Origin: Hyphomicrobiaceae bacterium
Lineage (GTDB): Bacteria > Pseudomonadota > Alphaproteobacteria > Rhizobiales > Hyphomicrobiaceae
Assembly: GCA_002919265.1 (NCBI GenBank)
Contig: PKEY01000070.1
Location: 23,105 to 87,104 of the forward strand
DNA length: 64,000 bases
Direction of reading: 5' to 3'
The stretch's first letter is position 1. The number at the start of each line of letters is the position of its first letter. This document shows, in pieces, positions 47,031-56,693 of the stretch. The notes beneath the pieces are model-generated. The model saw only the letters and a program-made list of their open reading frames with translations. It made no database searches and was not told where the DNA came from. Made by a program: the position numbers and the translations under genes.

Positions 47031-47223
47031 AGCGTGGCGTCACCGCGCCGCATACTTAGCACTTTTCCCGCCAAATCTCGTCTTGTGTTCAGGTTGCAAC
47101 CCCAGTGCAGTTTTGGCATGGTCCGCTCGCGCGAATCCGCACGCACTCTAGTCTCAAGGGGGGAGCCATTCGGCGAAGGCCTCAGCCTCGCCGGTGTTGC
47201 CGCGAACCAAAGGAAGCACTCTC

Positions 47224-49395
47224 ATGACTCTAGCGCTTTGGGTGATCATCGCCGCAGGGCTGATTTCGATCATCTACGCCATCTTCACGATCCAGTCGGT
47301 CATGAAGGCCGACCCGGGTAACCAGAAAATGCAGGAAATTGCCGGTGCCATCCGGGAAGGCGCAAGCGCCTACCTCAACCGGCAATACACAACGATCGGT
47401 CTCGTCGGAGCCGCAATCTTCGTTCTCGCTCTCATCCTGTTGGGCGTCTGGACCGCGGTCGGCTTTGCCATCGGCGCTATTCTTTCGGGCGCTGCCGGCT
47501 ACATCGGCATGAACGTTTCGGTCCGCGCCAACGTACGGACAGCGCAGGCCGCCACAATGTCCCTGGCCAGCGGCCTCGACATCGCCTTCAAGGCGGGCGC
47601 CGTGACGGGCATGCTGGTGGCGGGCCTCGCGCTGCTCGGCGTGGCCGTATACTACACCTTCCTGGTGGTGGGGCTTGGCTTCAACACCGCAGATCGGGTG
47701 GTGGTCGACTCTCTTGTCGCCCTGGGCTTCGGTGCCTCGCTGATCTCGATCTTCGCCCGTCTCGGCGGCGGCATCTTCACCAAGGGCGCTGACGTGGGTG
47801 GCGACCTGGTCGGTAAGGTAGAAGCTGGTATTCCCGAGGACGATCCTCGCAACCCCGCGACGATCGCAGACAACGTGGGCGACAACGTCGGTGACTGCGC
47901 CGGTATGGCGGCCGACCTGTTCGAGACCTACGCCGTGACCGTGGTCGCGACGATGGTTCTGGCGGCCATCTTCTTCCTCGGCCAGCCGAACCTTGAGCCG
48001 CTGATGATTTATCCGCTGGCCGTGGGCGCGGCCTGCCTCATCACCTCGATCATCGGCACGTTCTTCGTGAAGCTCGGCGCCAACAACTCAATCATGGGCG
48101 CCCTTTATCGTGGCTTCATCGCTTCGGCCGTTCTGTCCGTTGCGGGCTTGTTCGTTGCGACTCAGTATGTGCTCGGCACGTGGGGTGAAGTCGGCACGGC
48201 CTCGGGGCAGGTTATCACAGGTACGGACCTGTTCATCTGCGGCCTCGTTGGCCTCGCTGTGACGGGCCTTATCGTCTGGATCACCGAGTACTATACCGGC
48301 GTCGGCTATCGTCCGGTGCGGTCCATCGCCCAGGCGTCCATCACGGGTCACGGCACCAACGTGATCCAGGGTCTCGCCGTTTCGCTCGAGGCCTGCGCGC
48401 TACCGACGCTTGTCATCGTCGCCGGCATCATCATCACCTACAATCTCGCTGGCCTGTTCGGCACCGCCGTTGCCACGACGACGATGCTCGGTCTGGCGGG
48501 CATGGTTGTCGCGCTCGACGCTTTCGGTCCGGTGACGGACAATGCGGGCGGTATCGCCGAAATGTCCGGTCTGCCGAAGGAAGTGCGTCGATCGACCGAC
48601 GCGCTCGACGCGGTCGGCAATACGACGAAGGCCGTCACGAAGGGGTACGCCATTGGTTCGGCCGGCCTCGGTGCGCTGGTGTTGTTCGCAGCTTACAGCT
48701 ACGACCTCCAGTACTTCATCTCGGAGGCCAACAAGACCGGCGCGTCGGCCTTCCAGTACTTCCAGGGTGTGCAGCCTGATTTCCAGCTGTCCAACCCCTA
48801 CGTCGTGGTCGGTCTGCTGATCGGCGGTCTCATCCCCTTCCTGTTTGGCGGCATTGCCATGACCGCAGTCGGTCGTGCGGGCGGCGCCATCGTGCTGGAG
48901 GTTCGCCGTCAGTTCCGCGAAAAGCCCGGCATCATGAAGGGCACGGATCGGCCCGACTACGCGGCCGCCGTCGACCTGCTGACACGGGCGGCGATCAAGG
49001 AGATGATCATTCCGTCGCTGCTGCCGGTGCTTTCGCCGATCGTCCTTTATCTCGTCATCTACTTCGTGGCGGGCGGCGGTGCTGAGGGCAAGAGCGCAGC
49101 GTTCTCTGCCGTCGGCGCCATGCTGCTGGGCGTCATCGTCACCGGGCTGTTCGTGGCCATCTCGATGACCTCCGGTGGTGGTGCATGGGACAACGCCAAG
49201 AAGTCCTTCGAGGATGGCTTCATCGACAAAGACGGCGTGAAGCACGTCAAGGGTTCCGAGGCTCACAAGGCTTCGGTGACCGGTGACACGGTCGGCGATC
49301 CCTACAAGGACACGGCTGGTCCGGCGGTGAACCCGCTCATCAAGATCACCAATATCGTGGCGTTGCTGTTGCTCGCGGTGCTCGCGCACCTCTAA
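47224..49395 (+). CDS. hppA: Membrane-bound proton-translocating pyrophosphatase
   Basis: HppA pumps protons across a membrane using pyrophosphate hydrolysis, saving energy from biosynthesis. The 723-residue protein has about 15-16 hydrophobic segments. The catalytic region reads [31 protein letters not shown] followed by [20 protein letters not shown] (about residues 180-235), and the second half carries [14 protein letters not shown]. The stretch [16 protein letters not shown] has Lys where K+-dependent enzymes have Ala, pointing to the K+-independent, H+-pumping type. I use ATG 47224, which begins the first membrane segment. A strong terminator follows. Confidence 0.96.
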   Translation: MTLALWVIIAAGLISIIYAIFTIQSVMKADPGNQKMQEIAGAIREGASAYLNRQYTTIGLVGAAIFVLALILLGVWTAVGFAIGAILSGAAGYIGMNVSVRANVRTAQAATMSLASGLDIAFKAGAVTGMLVAGLALLGVAVYYTFLVVGLGFNTADRVVVDSLVALGFGASLISIFARLGGGIFTKGADVGGDLVGKVEAGIPEDDPRNPATIADNVGDNVGDCAGMAADLFETYAVTVVATMVLAAIFFLGQPNLEPLMIYPLAVGAACLITSIIGTFFVKLGANNSIMGALYRGFIASAVLSVAGLFVATQYVLGTWGEVGTASGQVITGTDLFICGLVGLAVTGLIVWITEYYTGVGYRPVRSIAQASITGHGTNVIQGLAVSLEACALPTLVIVAGIIITYNLAGLFGTAVATTTMLGLAGMVVALDAFGPVTDNAGGIAEMSGLPKEVRRSTDALDAVGNTTKAVTKGYAIGSAGLGALVLFAAYSYDLQYFISEANKTGASAFQYFQGVQPDFQLSNPYVVVGLLIGGLIPFLFGGIAMTAVGRAGGAIVLEVRRQFREKPGIMKGTDRPDYAAAVDLLTRAAIKEMIIPSLLPVLSPIVLYLVIYFVAGGGAEGKSAAFSAVGAMLLGVIVTGLFVAISMTSGGGAWDNAKKSFEDGFIDKDGVKHVKGSEAHKASVTGDTVGDPYKDTAGPAVNPLIKITNIVALLLLAVLAHL

Positions 49396-49418
49396 GAGAC
49401 GCGCCACAGATCAAACGG

Positions 49419-49446
49419 AAAGGCCCCTTCGTGGGGCCTTTTCTTT
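49419..49446 (+). terminator. Rho-independent terminator of hppA
   Basis: AAAGGCCCC and GGGGCCTTT form a perfect 9-bp stem around TTCGT, followed by TCTTTT, 24 bp after the hppA stop. Confidence 0.93.
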
Positions 49447-49583
49447 TGCTTTCGGCAGGATGCCGAGGGCATGAAATCGACCACGCTCAGGGCCGACACG
49501 CAGAGCATATTGCGTGTCTGGACGCTTGCGCTGGCTCATTCAGCCAACGCAAAACAGCGGGTGCCCTGAAGGGCCTCAGGCCG

Positions 49584-50096
49584 CTACTCGCCGAAGATCG
49601 CGCCGCGCCGGCCAAGGTTGCGGAAGAGCTGTTTCAGCAGGCCTTCATCCTTGGTATTGGCGCTTGGCGTTGTACGGCTGATGAAGTCGAAAATCTTGCC
49701 GTCCTGAAGGCCGTACTCAGCAACGCGCTCCACCATGCCCGTCTGGTTGAAATAGACCGCGACGACGCGGCGGTCGATCTCCTCAGGCTCGAAGAAGGAG
49801 ACCTGCTTGGTAGTGCTGGAGATGTAATAGAAGGCGTCACCCGTCCCGACCGAGCTTGTGGTCGTCGGCGTGCCGAGCATCGCCTGCACTTCTTCCCGGG
49901 TCATGCCCGGTTGGATCTGCTGCAGCTCTGACTGCTGGATATGGTGCCCGTGCTTTGTAATGACCGCGCCGGCACTGCACGCGGCAACGCTCCCCGCCAG
50001 AAGGAGCACACCGGCGAGCTTTGCGCCGCGACGTGCCGCCTCACCAAGACCTATTGGCAAGATCCCCTTCGGCTGGCCATGTTTGCGATTGATCAT
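49584..50096 (-). CDS. bamE: BamE/SmpA-OmlA family outer-membrane lipoprotein
   Basis: BamE is a lipoprotein of the outer-membrane beta-barrel assembly machine. This 170-residue protein has a signal with lipobox LLLAGSVAACS (Cys about residue 39) and the SmpA/OmlA domain: LQQIQPGMTREEVQAMLGTPTTTSSVG, then FYYISS and RVVAVYFNQTGMVERVAEYGLQDG. I use ATG 50096, since it gives a normal signal peptide with a basic head (MINRKHGQPKG); the track start at 50171 does not. It is divergent from the cytochrome chaperone gene across 144 bp. Confidence 0.9.
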   Translation of the reverse strand: MINRKHGQPKGILPIGLGEAARRGAKLAGVLLLAGSVAACSAGAVITKHGHHIQQSELQQIQPGMTREEVQAMLGTPTTTSSVGTGDAFYYISSTTKQVSFFEPEEIDRRVVAVYFNQTGMVERVAEYGLQDGKIFDFISRTTPSANTKDEGLLKQLFRNLGRRGAIFGE

Positions 50097-50240
50097 CGCC
50101 GACGCATTCACCCCCCTGTTCGTGGGAATCAGGCTTGCGATTCCGCCTCCACCGCTTAGCTGGTGGCACAACTCATTTCAACGAAGAGCCGCAAGTTATG
50201 CATGGTTCACTGAATACGCGGCCGGAAAGACAGGTACCTA

Positions 50241-50816
50241 ATGCTGACGTGGCTGAGAGCACGTAGCCGGTCAGGCCGAACGGCAGCAGAGCTTTATGGC
50301 TCGATCGTGACGGCCGCTCGCCGGGAAATCTTCTATTCGGAGCTGGGGGTTCCGGACACACCGGATGGCCGCTTCGCTATGCTTGCCCTGCACATGTACC
50401 TCGTCCTCGAGCGCCTACAGGAAGAAGGACCAGAAGGCCAAAAGCTCAGCCGAGCTTTGGTGGAGCGGTTCGTAACCGACATTGACGACTGCATGCGCGA
50501 GCTCGGCGTCGGTGACCTGACCGTCCCGCGCAAGGTCAAGAAGGCAGCCGGCGCGCTTTATGACTGGTCCGCCCAGTTTCGCCAGGCCAAGACAGCTGGG
50601 GGTGAGACGGCGCTCGCCGACGCGGTGAAACGTTGTTTGCTTCCTCCAGAAGCCGATTCCCGCGCACCCAAGGTCCTGGCAACCTATATATGTGAGGAAG
50701 AAAGGCGCTTCCGAGAGCACCCTGCCACGGCTCTACTTGCAGGCAAGATTGCTTTTAGCGCCGTGGATCTAGGACCAGAGTTTACCGATGCCCATCGAGC
50801 GCGATTGGACCCATAG
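50241..50816 (+). CDS. Ubiquinol-cytochrome c chaperone family protein (CBP3-like)
   Basis: This 191-residue protein belongs to the CBP3/ubiquinol-cytochrome c chaperone family, which in mitochondria helps cytochrome b assembly; the alphaproteobacterial version is soluble or membrane-associated. Recognisable stretches are LYGSIVTAARREIFYSELGVPDTPDGRFAMLALHMYLVLERL (about residues 19-60) and FVTDIDDCMRELGVGDLTVPRKVKK (about 76-100). Its last 29 bases overlap the next gene (YceD family), so the two are co-translated. This pairing is common in alphaproteobacteria. Confidence 0.9.
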   Translation: MLTWLRARSRSGRTAAELYGSIVTAARREIFYSELGVPDTPDGRFAMLALHMYLVLERLQEEGPEGQKLSRALVERFVTDIDDCMRELGVGDLTVPRKVKKAAGALYDWSAQFRQAKTAGGETALADAVKRCLLPPEADSRAPKVLATYICEEERRFREHPATALLAGKIAFSAVDLGPEFTDAHRARLDP

Positions 50817-51303
50817 CGTCACCGAGATTCCCGAAGAAGGTCTCAGAGTGAAGCGCCAGGCGACACCGGCTGTGCGGGAAGCACTTGCCGCCGAGCTTGA
50901 TCTCATCGCCTGCGAGCGGCTTGAGGTGCGCTATTCGGTCAAACCACTCTCACAGGGCCGCTTCCTCCTGAAGGGCACGCTCGAAGCTAACGTCGTGCAA
51001 ACCTGCGTCGTTTCGCTGGACCCGGTTGAAACCCGCCTCGTCGAGCCGTTCGAGGTGGAATTCTGGCCTGGTTTGGAAGAGACGCCGGAAGTGATCGAGT
51101 TCGACCCGCTCGACACGCGAGAGATCGAGCCCATGGAAGGGAATATTATCCCCGTTGGCCGCATCATCTACGAGCAATTCGCGTCCGCGGTGCCTATCCA
51201 TCCTCGAAAAGAGGGCGCCGTGTTCGAGCCGCCCTCCCCGCGCGAGGCCGACGCACCTGTCAACCCGTTTGCCGTGCTCAAGAACCTGAAGCGGCAGGAA
51301 TAG
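50788..51303 (+). CDS. YceD (DUF177) family protein
   Basis: YceD/DUF177 proteins are linked in other bacteria and plants to 23S rRNA accumulation or ribosome assembly, usually next to rpmF. This 171-residue protein shows LKGTLEANVVQTCVVSLDPVETRLVEPFEVEF (about residues 62-93; usually two Cys around here, with one seen as QTCVVS), and the family end PVNPFAVLKNL. Here it precedes plsX directly, without rpmF. It overlaps the chaperone gene by 29 bp. The 206 bp after it hold no clear terminator. Confidence 0.88.
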   Translation: MPIERDWTHSVTEIPEEGLRVKRQATPAVREALAAELDLIACERLEVRYSVKPLSQGRFLLKGTLEANVVQTCVVSLDPVETRLVEPFEVEFWPGLEETPEVIEFDPLDTREIEPMEGNIIPVGRIIYEQFASAVPIHPRKEGAVFEPPSPREADAPVNPFAVLKNLKRQE

Positions 51304-51509
51304 TCCTCGCCTTTCAGAGGCCTAGCCGCCATGAGCCTTATGTGACCCGAATTCGCCAGTGCTGGCTTAAGTGTTGACGACTCGTTAAGAAATTCATTGT
51401 CTACGCGCGCCAAACGAGTATGTTCCTCGCCGTTTGCAGGCGAGCGCATGCAGGCTGACGCACGCGTCCTTCGCCGATTGGAGGGGATCGTTTACCCAGG
51501 CCTATTCGC

Positions 51510-52553
51510 ATGCCCGCTCAGCGGATCATAGCGCTCGACGCCATGGGTGGCGATCATGGACCTGAGGTCGTGATCCCTGGCGCTGACATAGCGCTGGTCC
51601 GACACCCACAGCTTGAGTTTCGTTTCTTTGGAAACGAGGCGCAGATCGCGCCGGTTCTCCAAAGGTTCCCGAAGCTGGCTGCCCGGTCCAAGGTCGTCCA
51701 CACCGATGTCGTTGTAAAATCCGATGACAAGCCCAGCCAGGCGCTGCGCCGTGGTCGCGGATCGAGCATGTGGCTTGCCTTGGAGGCCGTTCAGAAGGGC
51801 GAGGCGGACGTGTGCGTTTCCGCCGGCAACACGGGCGCCCTTATGGCCATGGCAAAGCTCGTGCTCAGACCGATCGCGGACATCGAGCGCCCGGCAATCG
51901 CTGCCCTTTGGCCGACCGTGACCAGCGAATGCATTGTGCTGGACGTCGGTGCGAACATCGGGGCCTCCGCGCGCCAGCTTTGCGAGTATGCTCTCATGGG
52001 CGCGGCCATGTCGCGCGCGCTTTTCCACATTGAAAAACCGAGCGTCGGCCTGCTCAACGTCGGCGTGGAGGAGATCAAGGGCGTCGATGAAGTGCGCCAG
52101 GCTCATGCCTGGCTCAAGGAGATCAAGGATCTCCCGATCGACTATCGCGGCTTCGTCGAGGGCAACCAGATCGGCATGGGGGCCGTCGACGTGGTCGTCG
52201 TCGAAGGCTTTGCCGGCAACATCGCCCTGAAGACGGCGGAAGGCACGGCGCGACAGATCGCCGAGTACATCAAGGCCGCCATGAAGCGGACATGGCTGTC
52301 GCGGATCGGCGCCTTCCTCGCGCAGGGCGGATTCCGCGTCCTCAAGGAGAAAATGGACCCCCGCCGCGCTAACGGCGGCACGTTCCTGGGTCTCAATGGC
52401 ATTGCGATCAAGAGCCACGGGGGCACAGACGCCCTTGGCTTTGCCAGCGCCATAGAACTCGGCTACGACATGGCTGAGAGTGGGCTGCTGGCCAGGCTCA
52501 CTGCTGACCTCATCTCCTTCCACGGCAAGTTGGAAGCAGCGGTCGGGAAGTAG
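51510..52553 (+). CDS. plsX: Phosphate acyltransferase PlsX
   Basis: PlsX makes acyl-phosphate from acyl-ACP, the first step of phospholipid synthesis through PlsY. The 347-residue protein shows [19 protein letters not shown] at the start, [25 protein letters not shown] (about residue 71), [18 protein letters not shown] and [18 protein letters not shown] (about 230). The start is ATG 51510. fabH follows after 94 bp, the common order. The long minus-strand ORF across it is a shadow. Confidence 0.96.
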   Translation: MPAQRIIALDAMGGDHGPEVVIPGADIALVRHPQLEFRFFGNEAQIAPVLQRFPKLAARSKVVHTDVVVKSDDKPSQALRRGRGSSMWLALEAVQKGEADVCVSAGNTGALMAMAKLVLRPIADIERPAIAALWPTVTSECIVLDVGANIGASARQLCEYALMGAAMSRALFHIEKPSVGLLNVGVEEIKGVDEVRQAHAWLKEIKDLPIDYRGFVEGNQIGMGAVDVVVVEGFAGNIALKTAEGTARQIAEYIKAAMKRTWLSRIGAFLAQGGFRVLKEKMDPRRANGGTFLGLNGIAIKSHGGTDALGFASAIELGYDMAESGLLARLTADLISFHGKLEAAVGK

Positions 52554-52636
52554 CGCGGACGTGGCAGAACCTAGCGACAAAGGTCTGAAATCAAGCCGTG
52601 GTCGATCCCGGACCGGCCAGCAGGCTGCGCGAGCGT

Positions 52637-52643
52637 AGGGGGA
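52637..52643 (+). promoter_or_regulatory. Ribosome-binding site for the fabH TTG start
   Basis: AGGGGGA lies four bases before TTG 52648. No ATG or GTG fits this position, and the family start (…IRSVGAYLP) supports the TTG. Confidence 0.7.
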
Positions 52644-52647
52644 AGTC

Positions 52648-53625
52648 TTGGCTGTCATCCGATCCGTAATCCGCAGCGTTGGCGCTTACCTGCCCAAAAA
52701 GGTTCTGACCAACGACGACCTGTCCCGCATCGTCGATACGAGTGATGAATGGATTCGCGAGCGGACCGGCATCCGACGCCGCCACATTGCCGCTGACGGC
52801 GAGTTGACTTCCGACCTTGGCATCGCAGCAGCCCGTCAAGCCCTGGTCCGCGCGAACATCGATCCCGTCGACATCGACCTGGTCATCTGCGCCACCGCTA
52901 CGCCAGACAGAACCTTCCCGGCCACGGCCGTGCGCATTCAGGCAGAGCTTGGCATCTCCAACGGCGCAGCTTTCGACATCCAGGCCGTCTGTTCCGGCTT
53001 CGTCTATGCTCTGGCAACGGCGGATAACTTCCTCAAATCAGGACAATTCAAACGCGCGCTGGTAATCGGCGCCGAAACCTTCTCCCGCATTCTCGATTGG
53101 TCGGACCGCACCACGTGCGTTCTTTTTGGCGACGGTGCCGGCGCTGTTGTGCTCGAGGCTCAGCCCCAGCATGGCACGCGCGAGGACCGCGGCATTCTCG
53201 CGACCCGGTTGCGGGCCGATGGCCGGTACGAGGACCTGCTCTACGTCGATGGCGGCCCTGGCTCCACCAAGACGACCGGACACCTGCGCATGAATGGCCG
53301 CGAAGTCTTCCGCCACGCCGTTCAGAAAATCTCCGGCGTCATTGAAGAGACCCTATTGGAATCTGGCTACGCAGCCGACGAGATTGATCTTTTCGTCCCG
53401 CACCAAGCCAACGCCCGCATTCTTGACGGCATTTCGCGGAAGCTAGGCGTTTCGCCTGAGAAGATTGTCGTTACGCTCAGCGAGCACGGCAACACTTCTG
53501 CTGCGTCCATCCCGCTGGCCCTGAACCATGCTTTCGAGCAGCACCGCCTGAAGGAAGGCAATCTGGTGCTCATGGAGGCCATGGGTGGCGGCTTCACGTG
53601 GGGCGCGGTGCTGGCCAGATGGTGA
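52648..53625 (+). CDS. fabH: Beta-ketoacyl-ACP synthase III
   Basis: FabH condenses acetyl-CoA with malonyl-ACP to start fatty-acid synthesis. The 325-residue protein starts [19 protein letters not shown] and carries the catalytic Cys in [13 protein letters not shown] (about residue 116), the His in [11 protein letters not shown] (about 252) and the Asn in [12 protein letters not shown] (about 282). The start codon is TTG at 52648, with a strong site before it. It follows plsX on the same strand and precedes ihfA by 186 bp. Confidence 0.96.
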   Translation: MAVIRSVIRSVGAYLPKKVLTNDDLSRIVDTSDEWIRERTGIRRRHIAADGELTSDLGIAAARQALVRANIDPVDIDLVICATATPDRTFPATAVRIQAELGISNGAAFDIQAVCSGFVYALATADNFLKSGQFKRALVIGAETFSRILDWSDRTTCVLFGDGAGAVVLEAQPQHGTREDRGILATRLRADGRYEDLLYVDGGPGSTKTTGHLRMNGREVFRHAVQKISGVIEETLLESGYAADEIDLFVPHQANARILDGISRKLGVSPEKIVVTLSEHGNTSAASIPLALNHAFEQHRLKEGNLVLMEAMGGGFTWGAVLARW

Positions 53626-53750
53626 GCGCGCAACACCGCTGACCCGTACGCAGAACGACGGGTGCTTGTTTCGAAACGATTTTTTCCGATTCTCAGGGTT
53701 CCCGCATTGAAAATTCTTTTGCAGAATCAGCCGGTTGCACAATATCCGGA

Positions 53751-53779
53751 TTGACCGTATCGGCTTGCAGGTCTAGCAT
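53751..53779 (+). promoter_or_regulatory. Sigma-70-like promoter for ihfA
   Basis: TTGACC (53751-53756), 17 bases, then TAGCAT (53774-53779) make a reasonable housekeeping promoter 33 bp before the ihfA ATG, which has a strong GGGGAGGA site. Start site not demonstrated. Confidence 0.5.
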
Positions 53780-53811
53780 CCGCCTGGGAGTGGAGTCCTG
53801 GGGAGGATACC

Positions 53812-54132
53812 ATGGCCGGAAAGACGCTGACCCGAGCGGATCTAGCCGAGGCGGTGGTTCAAAAAGTCGGTCTACCGCGTAATGAGTCTCAGGAGCTCGT
53901 TGAGCTCGTCTTGAGCGAGATTGCATCCAGCCTCGCCCGCGGAGAATCCGTCAAGCTCTCCTCGTTCGGATCGTTTGGTATTCGTCAGAAAGGCCAGCGC
54001 ATTGGCCGCAACCCCAAAACCGGCCAAGAGGTGCCGATCACGCCGCGCAGGGTGCTGGTCTTCCGACCGAGCAATATTATGAAGGAGCGGATCAACGCGG
54101 GTCACGCCCGTCGCCCCAAGGCCGCTGAATAA
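53812..54132 (+). CDS. ihfA: Integration host factor subunit alpha
   Basis: IhfA is one half of the DNA-bending IHF dimer. The 106-residue protein shows [61 protein letters not shown], where the beta-arm proline lies, and a short Ala/Lys tail. GGGGAGGA lies before the ATG. It precedes the MerR gene by 34 bp, the order seen in many proteobacteria (fabH-ihfA-merR). Confidence 0.96.
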   Translation: MAGKTLTRADLAEAVVQKVGLPRNESQELVELVLSEIASSLARGESVKLSSFGSFGIRQKGQRIGRNPKTGQEVPITPRRVLVFRPSNIMKERINAGHARRPKAAE

Positions 54133-54166
54133 CCTTCACGAACACTCCAGCACAGAGTTCTACTAA

Positions 54167-54655
54167 GTGACCAAGTCAGCCGAAGCCTTCCGAACAATCA
54201 GCGAGGTTGCGGAAGAACTGGACGTTCCGAAGCACGTCCTCCGGTTCTGGGAGCAGAAGTTCCCCCAGATCAAGCCCATGAAGCGCGGGGGCGGGCGCCG
54301 GTACTATCGTCCCGAGGATCTCGATCTGCTGCGGGGCATCCGGCACCTGCTGCATCTTGAGGGCTACACCATTCGCGGCGTGCAGAAGATCCTGCGGACG
54401 CATGGTGTCGAGCAGGTCAAGCGGTGCTGGATGGAGGGATCGCAGATCTCTGCGGTTGACGCCGGTGAGACCGCGAAGGGCAAGAAGAATCGGAAGACAA
54501 GCAAGACCGCGGCCAAGAGCACGCCCGCGCAGCAACTCCCTCCCGAGGTGGTTCAGATCCTGCGCAACGCCCTTGAGGAACTAGAGGCCTGCCGGCGACT
54601 GCTCTCGAATTCCGCGCCGGTTGCGACTCCGGCGGCACAAAGCGCAGAGCCGTGA
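54167..54655 (+). CDS. MerR family transcriptional regulator
   Basis: This 162-residue protein has a MerR winged helix at residues 5-75: [28 protein letters not shown], then [28 protein letters not shown]. The rest is a Lys/Ala-rich tail and a short helix, with no effector-binding cysteines. It belongs to the group always found next to ihfA, whose targets are unknown to me. The start is GTG 54167. It overlaps the phosphopantetheinyl transferase gene by 4 bp. Confidence 0.9.
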   Translation: MTKSAEAFRTISEVAEELDVPKHVLRFWEQKFPQIKPMKRGGGRRYYRPEDLDLLRGIRHLLHLEGYTIRGVQKILRTHGVEQVKRCWMEGSQISAVDAGETAKGKKNRKTSKTAAKSTPAQQLPPEVVQILRNALEELEACRRLLSNSAPVATPAAQSAEP

Positions 54656-55404
54656 GTGCAGGCACCGAGCCGGTTGAGGTCTGGCTCGTCGATCTGGCTC
54701 GCGCGGCGCCCAGTCTCGCTGCGGCGGAAGCTGCTCATCCCCGACTATCAACCGATGAGCTCGATCGCGCGGCAGCGATGGGCGAGAGTGGGGAGGATTG
54801 GCGCCTCTCCCGGATCGCTCTTCGCATCGTTCTGGAACGCGTCGTTGGGAGCCAACTCCGCGAGCAGCCGTTCCGGCTCTCCTCTCGCGGCAAGCCCGCC
54901 TTACCATGGGACGCGGGCATTGAGTTCAGCCTTTCTCACACGGGGCAGTATGCGCTGATTGCCGTAGCGCGGAAAGCCGTGGGGGTTGATCTCGAGCAGG
55001 TTCGCCCGGTGCGTTTCCCGCCTGATCGGCAGCAGGCTATGCTAGACGCGGCGCGGGCCCTTGTTGGCTCCGGGCCAATCGACTTTTTGCAGGCTTGGGT
55101 GAGGCTCGAAGCCTGGGCGAAGGCGCGCGGCTCGGGAGTTGGCGCCCTGCTCCATGACATCAGCATCCGCGGCCCGGGCTGGGAAGCGCACACAGCCCAG
55201 AACTTTGGCGCCATCGCTGCCGAACGCCTGCGGGCCGAAGGCTTCACAATTCAGGATCTCGACTTGCCGGCTCCCTTCCACGGTGCCATCGCCATCAACG
55301 CCAGCCGGGTACACCTACATCTACGACATTTCCCGGCCCATATGGGTAGTATCGATGACCTCGAGGCCCCTCCTGCGGCTCTCCTTGCCAAATCGGCGGG
55401 TTGA
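54652..55404 (+). CDS. 4'-phosphopantetheinyl transferase superfamily protein (Sfp-like)
   Basis: This 250-residue Sfp-type enzyme would attach the phosphopantetheine arm of CoA to carrier proteins. Seen are [29 protein letters not shown] (about residues 82-110), the magnesium motif [10 protein letters not shown] (about 112) and [12 protein letters not shown] (about 166), where the usual W..KEA has Leu for Lys but keeps the Glu. The start is GTG 54652, overlapping the MerR gene by 4 bp. It lies near fabH and plsX but no biosynthetic megasynthase is present. Confidence 0.87.
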   Translation: MSAGTEPVEVWLVDLARAAPSLAAAEAAHPRLSTDELDRAAAMGESGEDWRLSRIALRIVLERVVGSQLREQPFRLSSRGKPALPWDAGIEFSLSHTGQYALIAVARKAVGVDLEQVRPVRFPPDRQQAMLDAARALVGSGPIDFLQAWVRLEAWAKARGSGVGALLHDISIRGPGWEAHTAQNFGAIAAERLRAEGFTIQDLDLPAPFHGAIAINASRVHLHLRHFPAHMGSIDDLEAPPAALLAKSAG

Positions 55405-55439
55405 CCTTGGGCGGCGGTCAGGGCAAAAGGGTGCCTCGG

Positions 55440-55517
55440 CGGAGCGTAGCGCAGCCTGGTTAGCGCACCAGTCTGGGGGACTGGGGGTCGGGAGTTCAAA
55501 TCTCCCCGCTCCGACCA
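55440..55517 (+). tRNA. tRNA-Pro (anticodon GGG), CCA encoded
   Basis: The acceptor arms CGGAGCG and CGCTCCG pair fully and CCA is encoded. The anticodon arm is CCAGT-CTGGGGG-ACTGG, giving anticodon GGG; the T arm reads CGGGAGTTCAAATCTCCCG-like with the conserved TTCAA. A hairpin terminator follows after 30 bp. Confidence 0.95.
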
Positions 55518-55547
55518 TAAAAAGCCGCGTGAAGCAGAAGCGATAGA

Positions 55548-55578
55548 AGCGGGACAACTGCAGTACCCGCTACTTTTT
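55548..55578 (+). terminator. Terminator after tRNA-Pro
   Basis: AGCGGG and CCCGCT form a stem around 12 bases, followed by ACTTTTT. It lies 30 bp after the tRNA. The rest of the 529-bp gene-free stretch up to 56047 (55579-55886) shows nothing I can support; the promoter of the first peptide gene lies at 55887. Confidence 0.75.
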
Positions 55579-55886
55579 CCGATCCACTCATGTATCTGGT
55601 CGATGCCTTCTTCCCGCTACGCTCGACGCGTCGGCTTGCTCAACCGATTGCGCGTCAATTCTCTCGCCTCGGCTAGTGTCGAGTGCCGAATCGTTAGCAG
55701 GAATACGATTCCTTGAGGATTGGGCGCGCGCCCCAAGATGATTTTCATCGCCGATGGTCACTGCTTAAGCATTTCGGCCGGTGGCAGCACGCGACACTGA
55801 ACAGCAGCTTCAACCCGATCCACTAACATACTGAATTCGTTTCATTTCCCCTTCAGAAGCGATGTATTGCTGCAACAACCGAATTG

Positions 55887-55915
55887 TTGCATGCTTTCTA
55901 CAGTTAACAGAATAT
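55887..55915 (+). promoter_or_regulatory. Promoter of the first RiPP-precursor-like gene
   Basis: TTGCAT-N17-GAATAT is a plausible -35/-10 pair. It is supported by the second copy, where TTGCCC-N17-GAATAT occurs in the same place in the duplicated upstream region. It would give a leader of about 125 bases before the ATG at 56047. Confidence 0.5.
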
Positions 55916-56046
55916 CTCTATTCATCCTATTCATCATATGGCGTGTACCGATCAAATTATGCAACGTATGCGCGTGTTCAGAGTACTGACTGACGTATGT
56001 CTGATTTGTTCCGCGTGCTGCCGGTTTTAATAATTCGGAGCCGATA

Positions 56047-56298
56047 ATGCGCATTTACGCAGCACCCACGCTTACGCGACAAGAGTCGCTGCCAGTTGTC
56101 ACCGCGACTTATGTCAGCCCGTTTGATGTTGGTCCCAACCCCAATAACCCGGGCAACCCAGGTAGCCCGGGCAGTCCTGGCGGGCCTGGTCCGGGCGGAC
56201 CGGGTGGTCCTGGTGGGCCTGGCCCGGGTGGACCGGGTGGTCCTGGTGGACCTGGTCCCGGCGGACCGGGTGGTCCTGGTGGGTTTTTTGGTGGATAA
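56047..56298 (+). CDS. RiPP-precursor-like peptide 1 with collagen-like Gly/Pro tail
   Basis: I do not know this gene by name. The 83-residue peptide has two parts. Residues 1-26 read Y4-x2-P7-x-L9-x3-E13-x-L15-x2-V18-T19-A20, matching the YxxPxLxxxG....T leader of lasso-type RiPP precursors, with Glu for Gly. Residues 27-83 are almost only Gly, Pro, Asn and Ser, with three exact 11-residue units ([11 protein letters not shown]) ending GGFFGG. GGAG lies before ATG 56047, and promoter and terminator flank it. The paralogue 400 bp on keeps the leader but not the tail. No maturation enzyme is nearby, so RiPP function is inference; a collagen-like surface peptide is the alternative. Confidence 0.75.
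   Translation: MRIYAAPTLTRQESLPVVTATYVSPFDVGPNPNNPGNPGSPGSPGGPGPGGPGGPGGPGPGGPGGPGGPGPGGPGGPGGFFGG
56179..56277 (+). repeat. Three 33-bp tandem repeats encoding [11 protein letters not shown]
   Basis: Three in-frame 33-bp units, near-identical at DNA level (GGTCCTGGTGGGCCTGGCCC-type), encode an 11-residue collagen-like unit. Such repeats can change number by slippage without breaking the frame. Confidence 0.85.
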
Positions 56299-56336
56299 AG
56301 CGGCAAATTTGGCCGATCGTCTACTCACTACCTTTG

Positions 56337-56364
56337 CCCCGGCGCTCTTCGTGCCGGGGTTTTC
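56337..56364 (+). terminator. Terminator of peptide gene 1
   Basis: CCCCGGC and GCCGGGG form a 7-bp stem around 9 bases, followed by TTTTC. The stem is identical to that after peptide gene 2. Confidence 0.88.
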
Positions 56365-56567
56365 TTTCGACGAGAACCGCTTCACTTACCGCCTGAAATA
56401 CTTGGCAATTTGAAGCAGCGACCGGCTGTCGACGACCTCTGGCGGCGGACCTGCTAGTGAACAATGCCTGTCAGGACGGCGGGCACCTACCTACACTCGC
56501 AAGCGAAGTATTCGCTTAAAAGAGCAGCCACAGAAAGCGTAGGGCTTTGACGCCGTACAGGGTGCTG

Positions 56568-56596
56568 TTGCCCCATTTCCACATTGCACAGAATAT
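56568..56596 (+). promoter_or_regulatory. Promoter of the second RiPP-precursor-like gene
   Basis: TTGCCC-N17-GAATAT is aligned with the promoter of the first copy. The 395-bp gene-free stretch 56299-56693 holds the first terminator, this promoter and the duplicated leader region, and nothing else I can support. Confidence 0.5.
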
Positions 56597-56693
56597 CTGT
56601 GTTAAGACATTCTCTCCTATGGCGCACATAAAGAATAATGCAACGTACACGTGCGTTCTGCGTACTGCCAAATTTCAGATTTCGGAGATCAAA

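Noticed and set aside
48400-49407. 335-residue minus-strand ORF
   Set aside because: It is the antisense of hppA; its His/Arg/Glu-rich, domain-free composition is the usual shadow of a GC-rich membrane-protein gene.
51492-52658. 388-residue minus-strand ORF
   Set aside because: It covers plsX completely, and plsX has all its family motifs.
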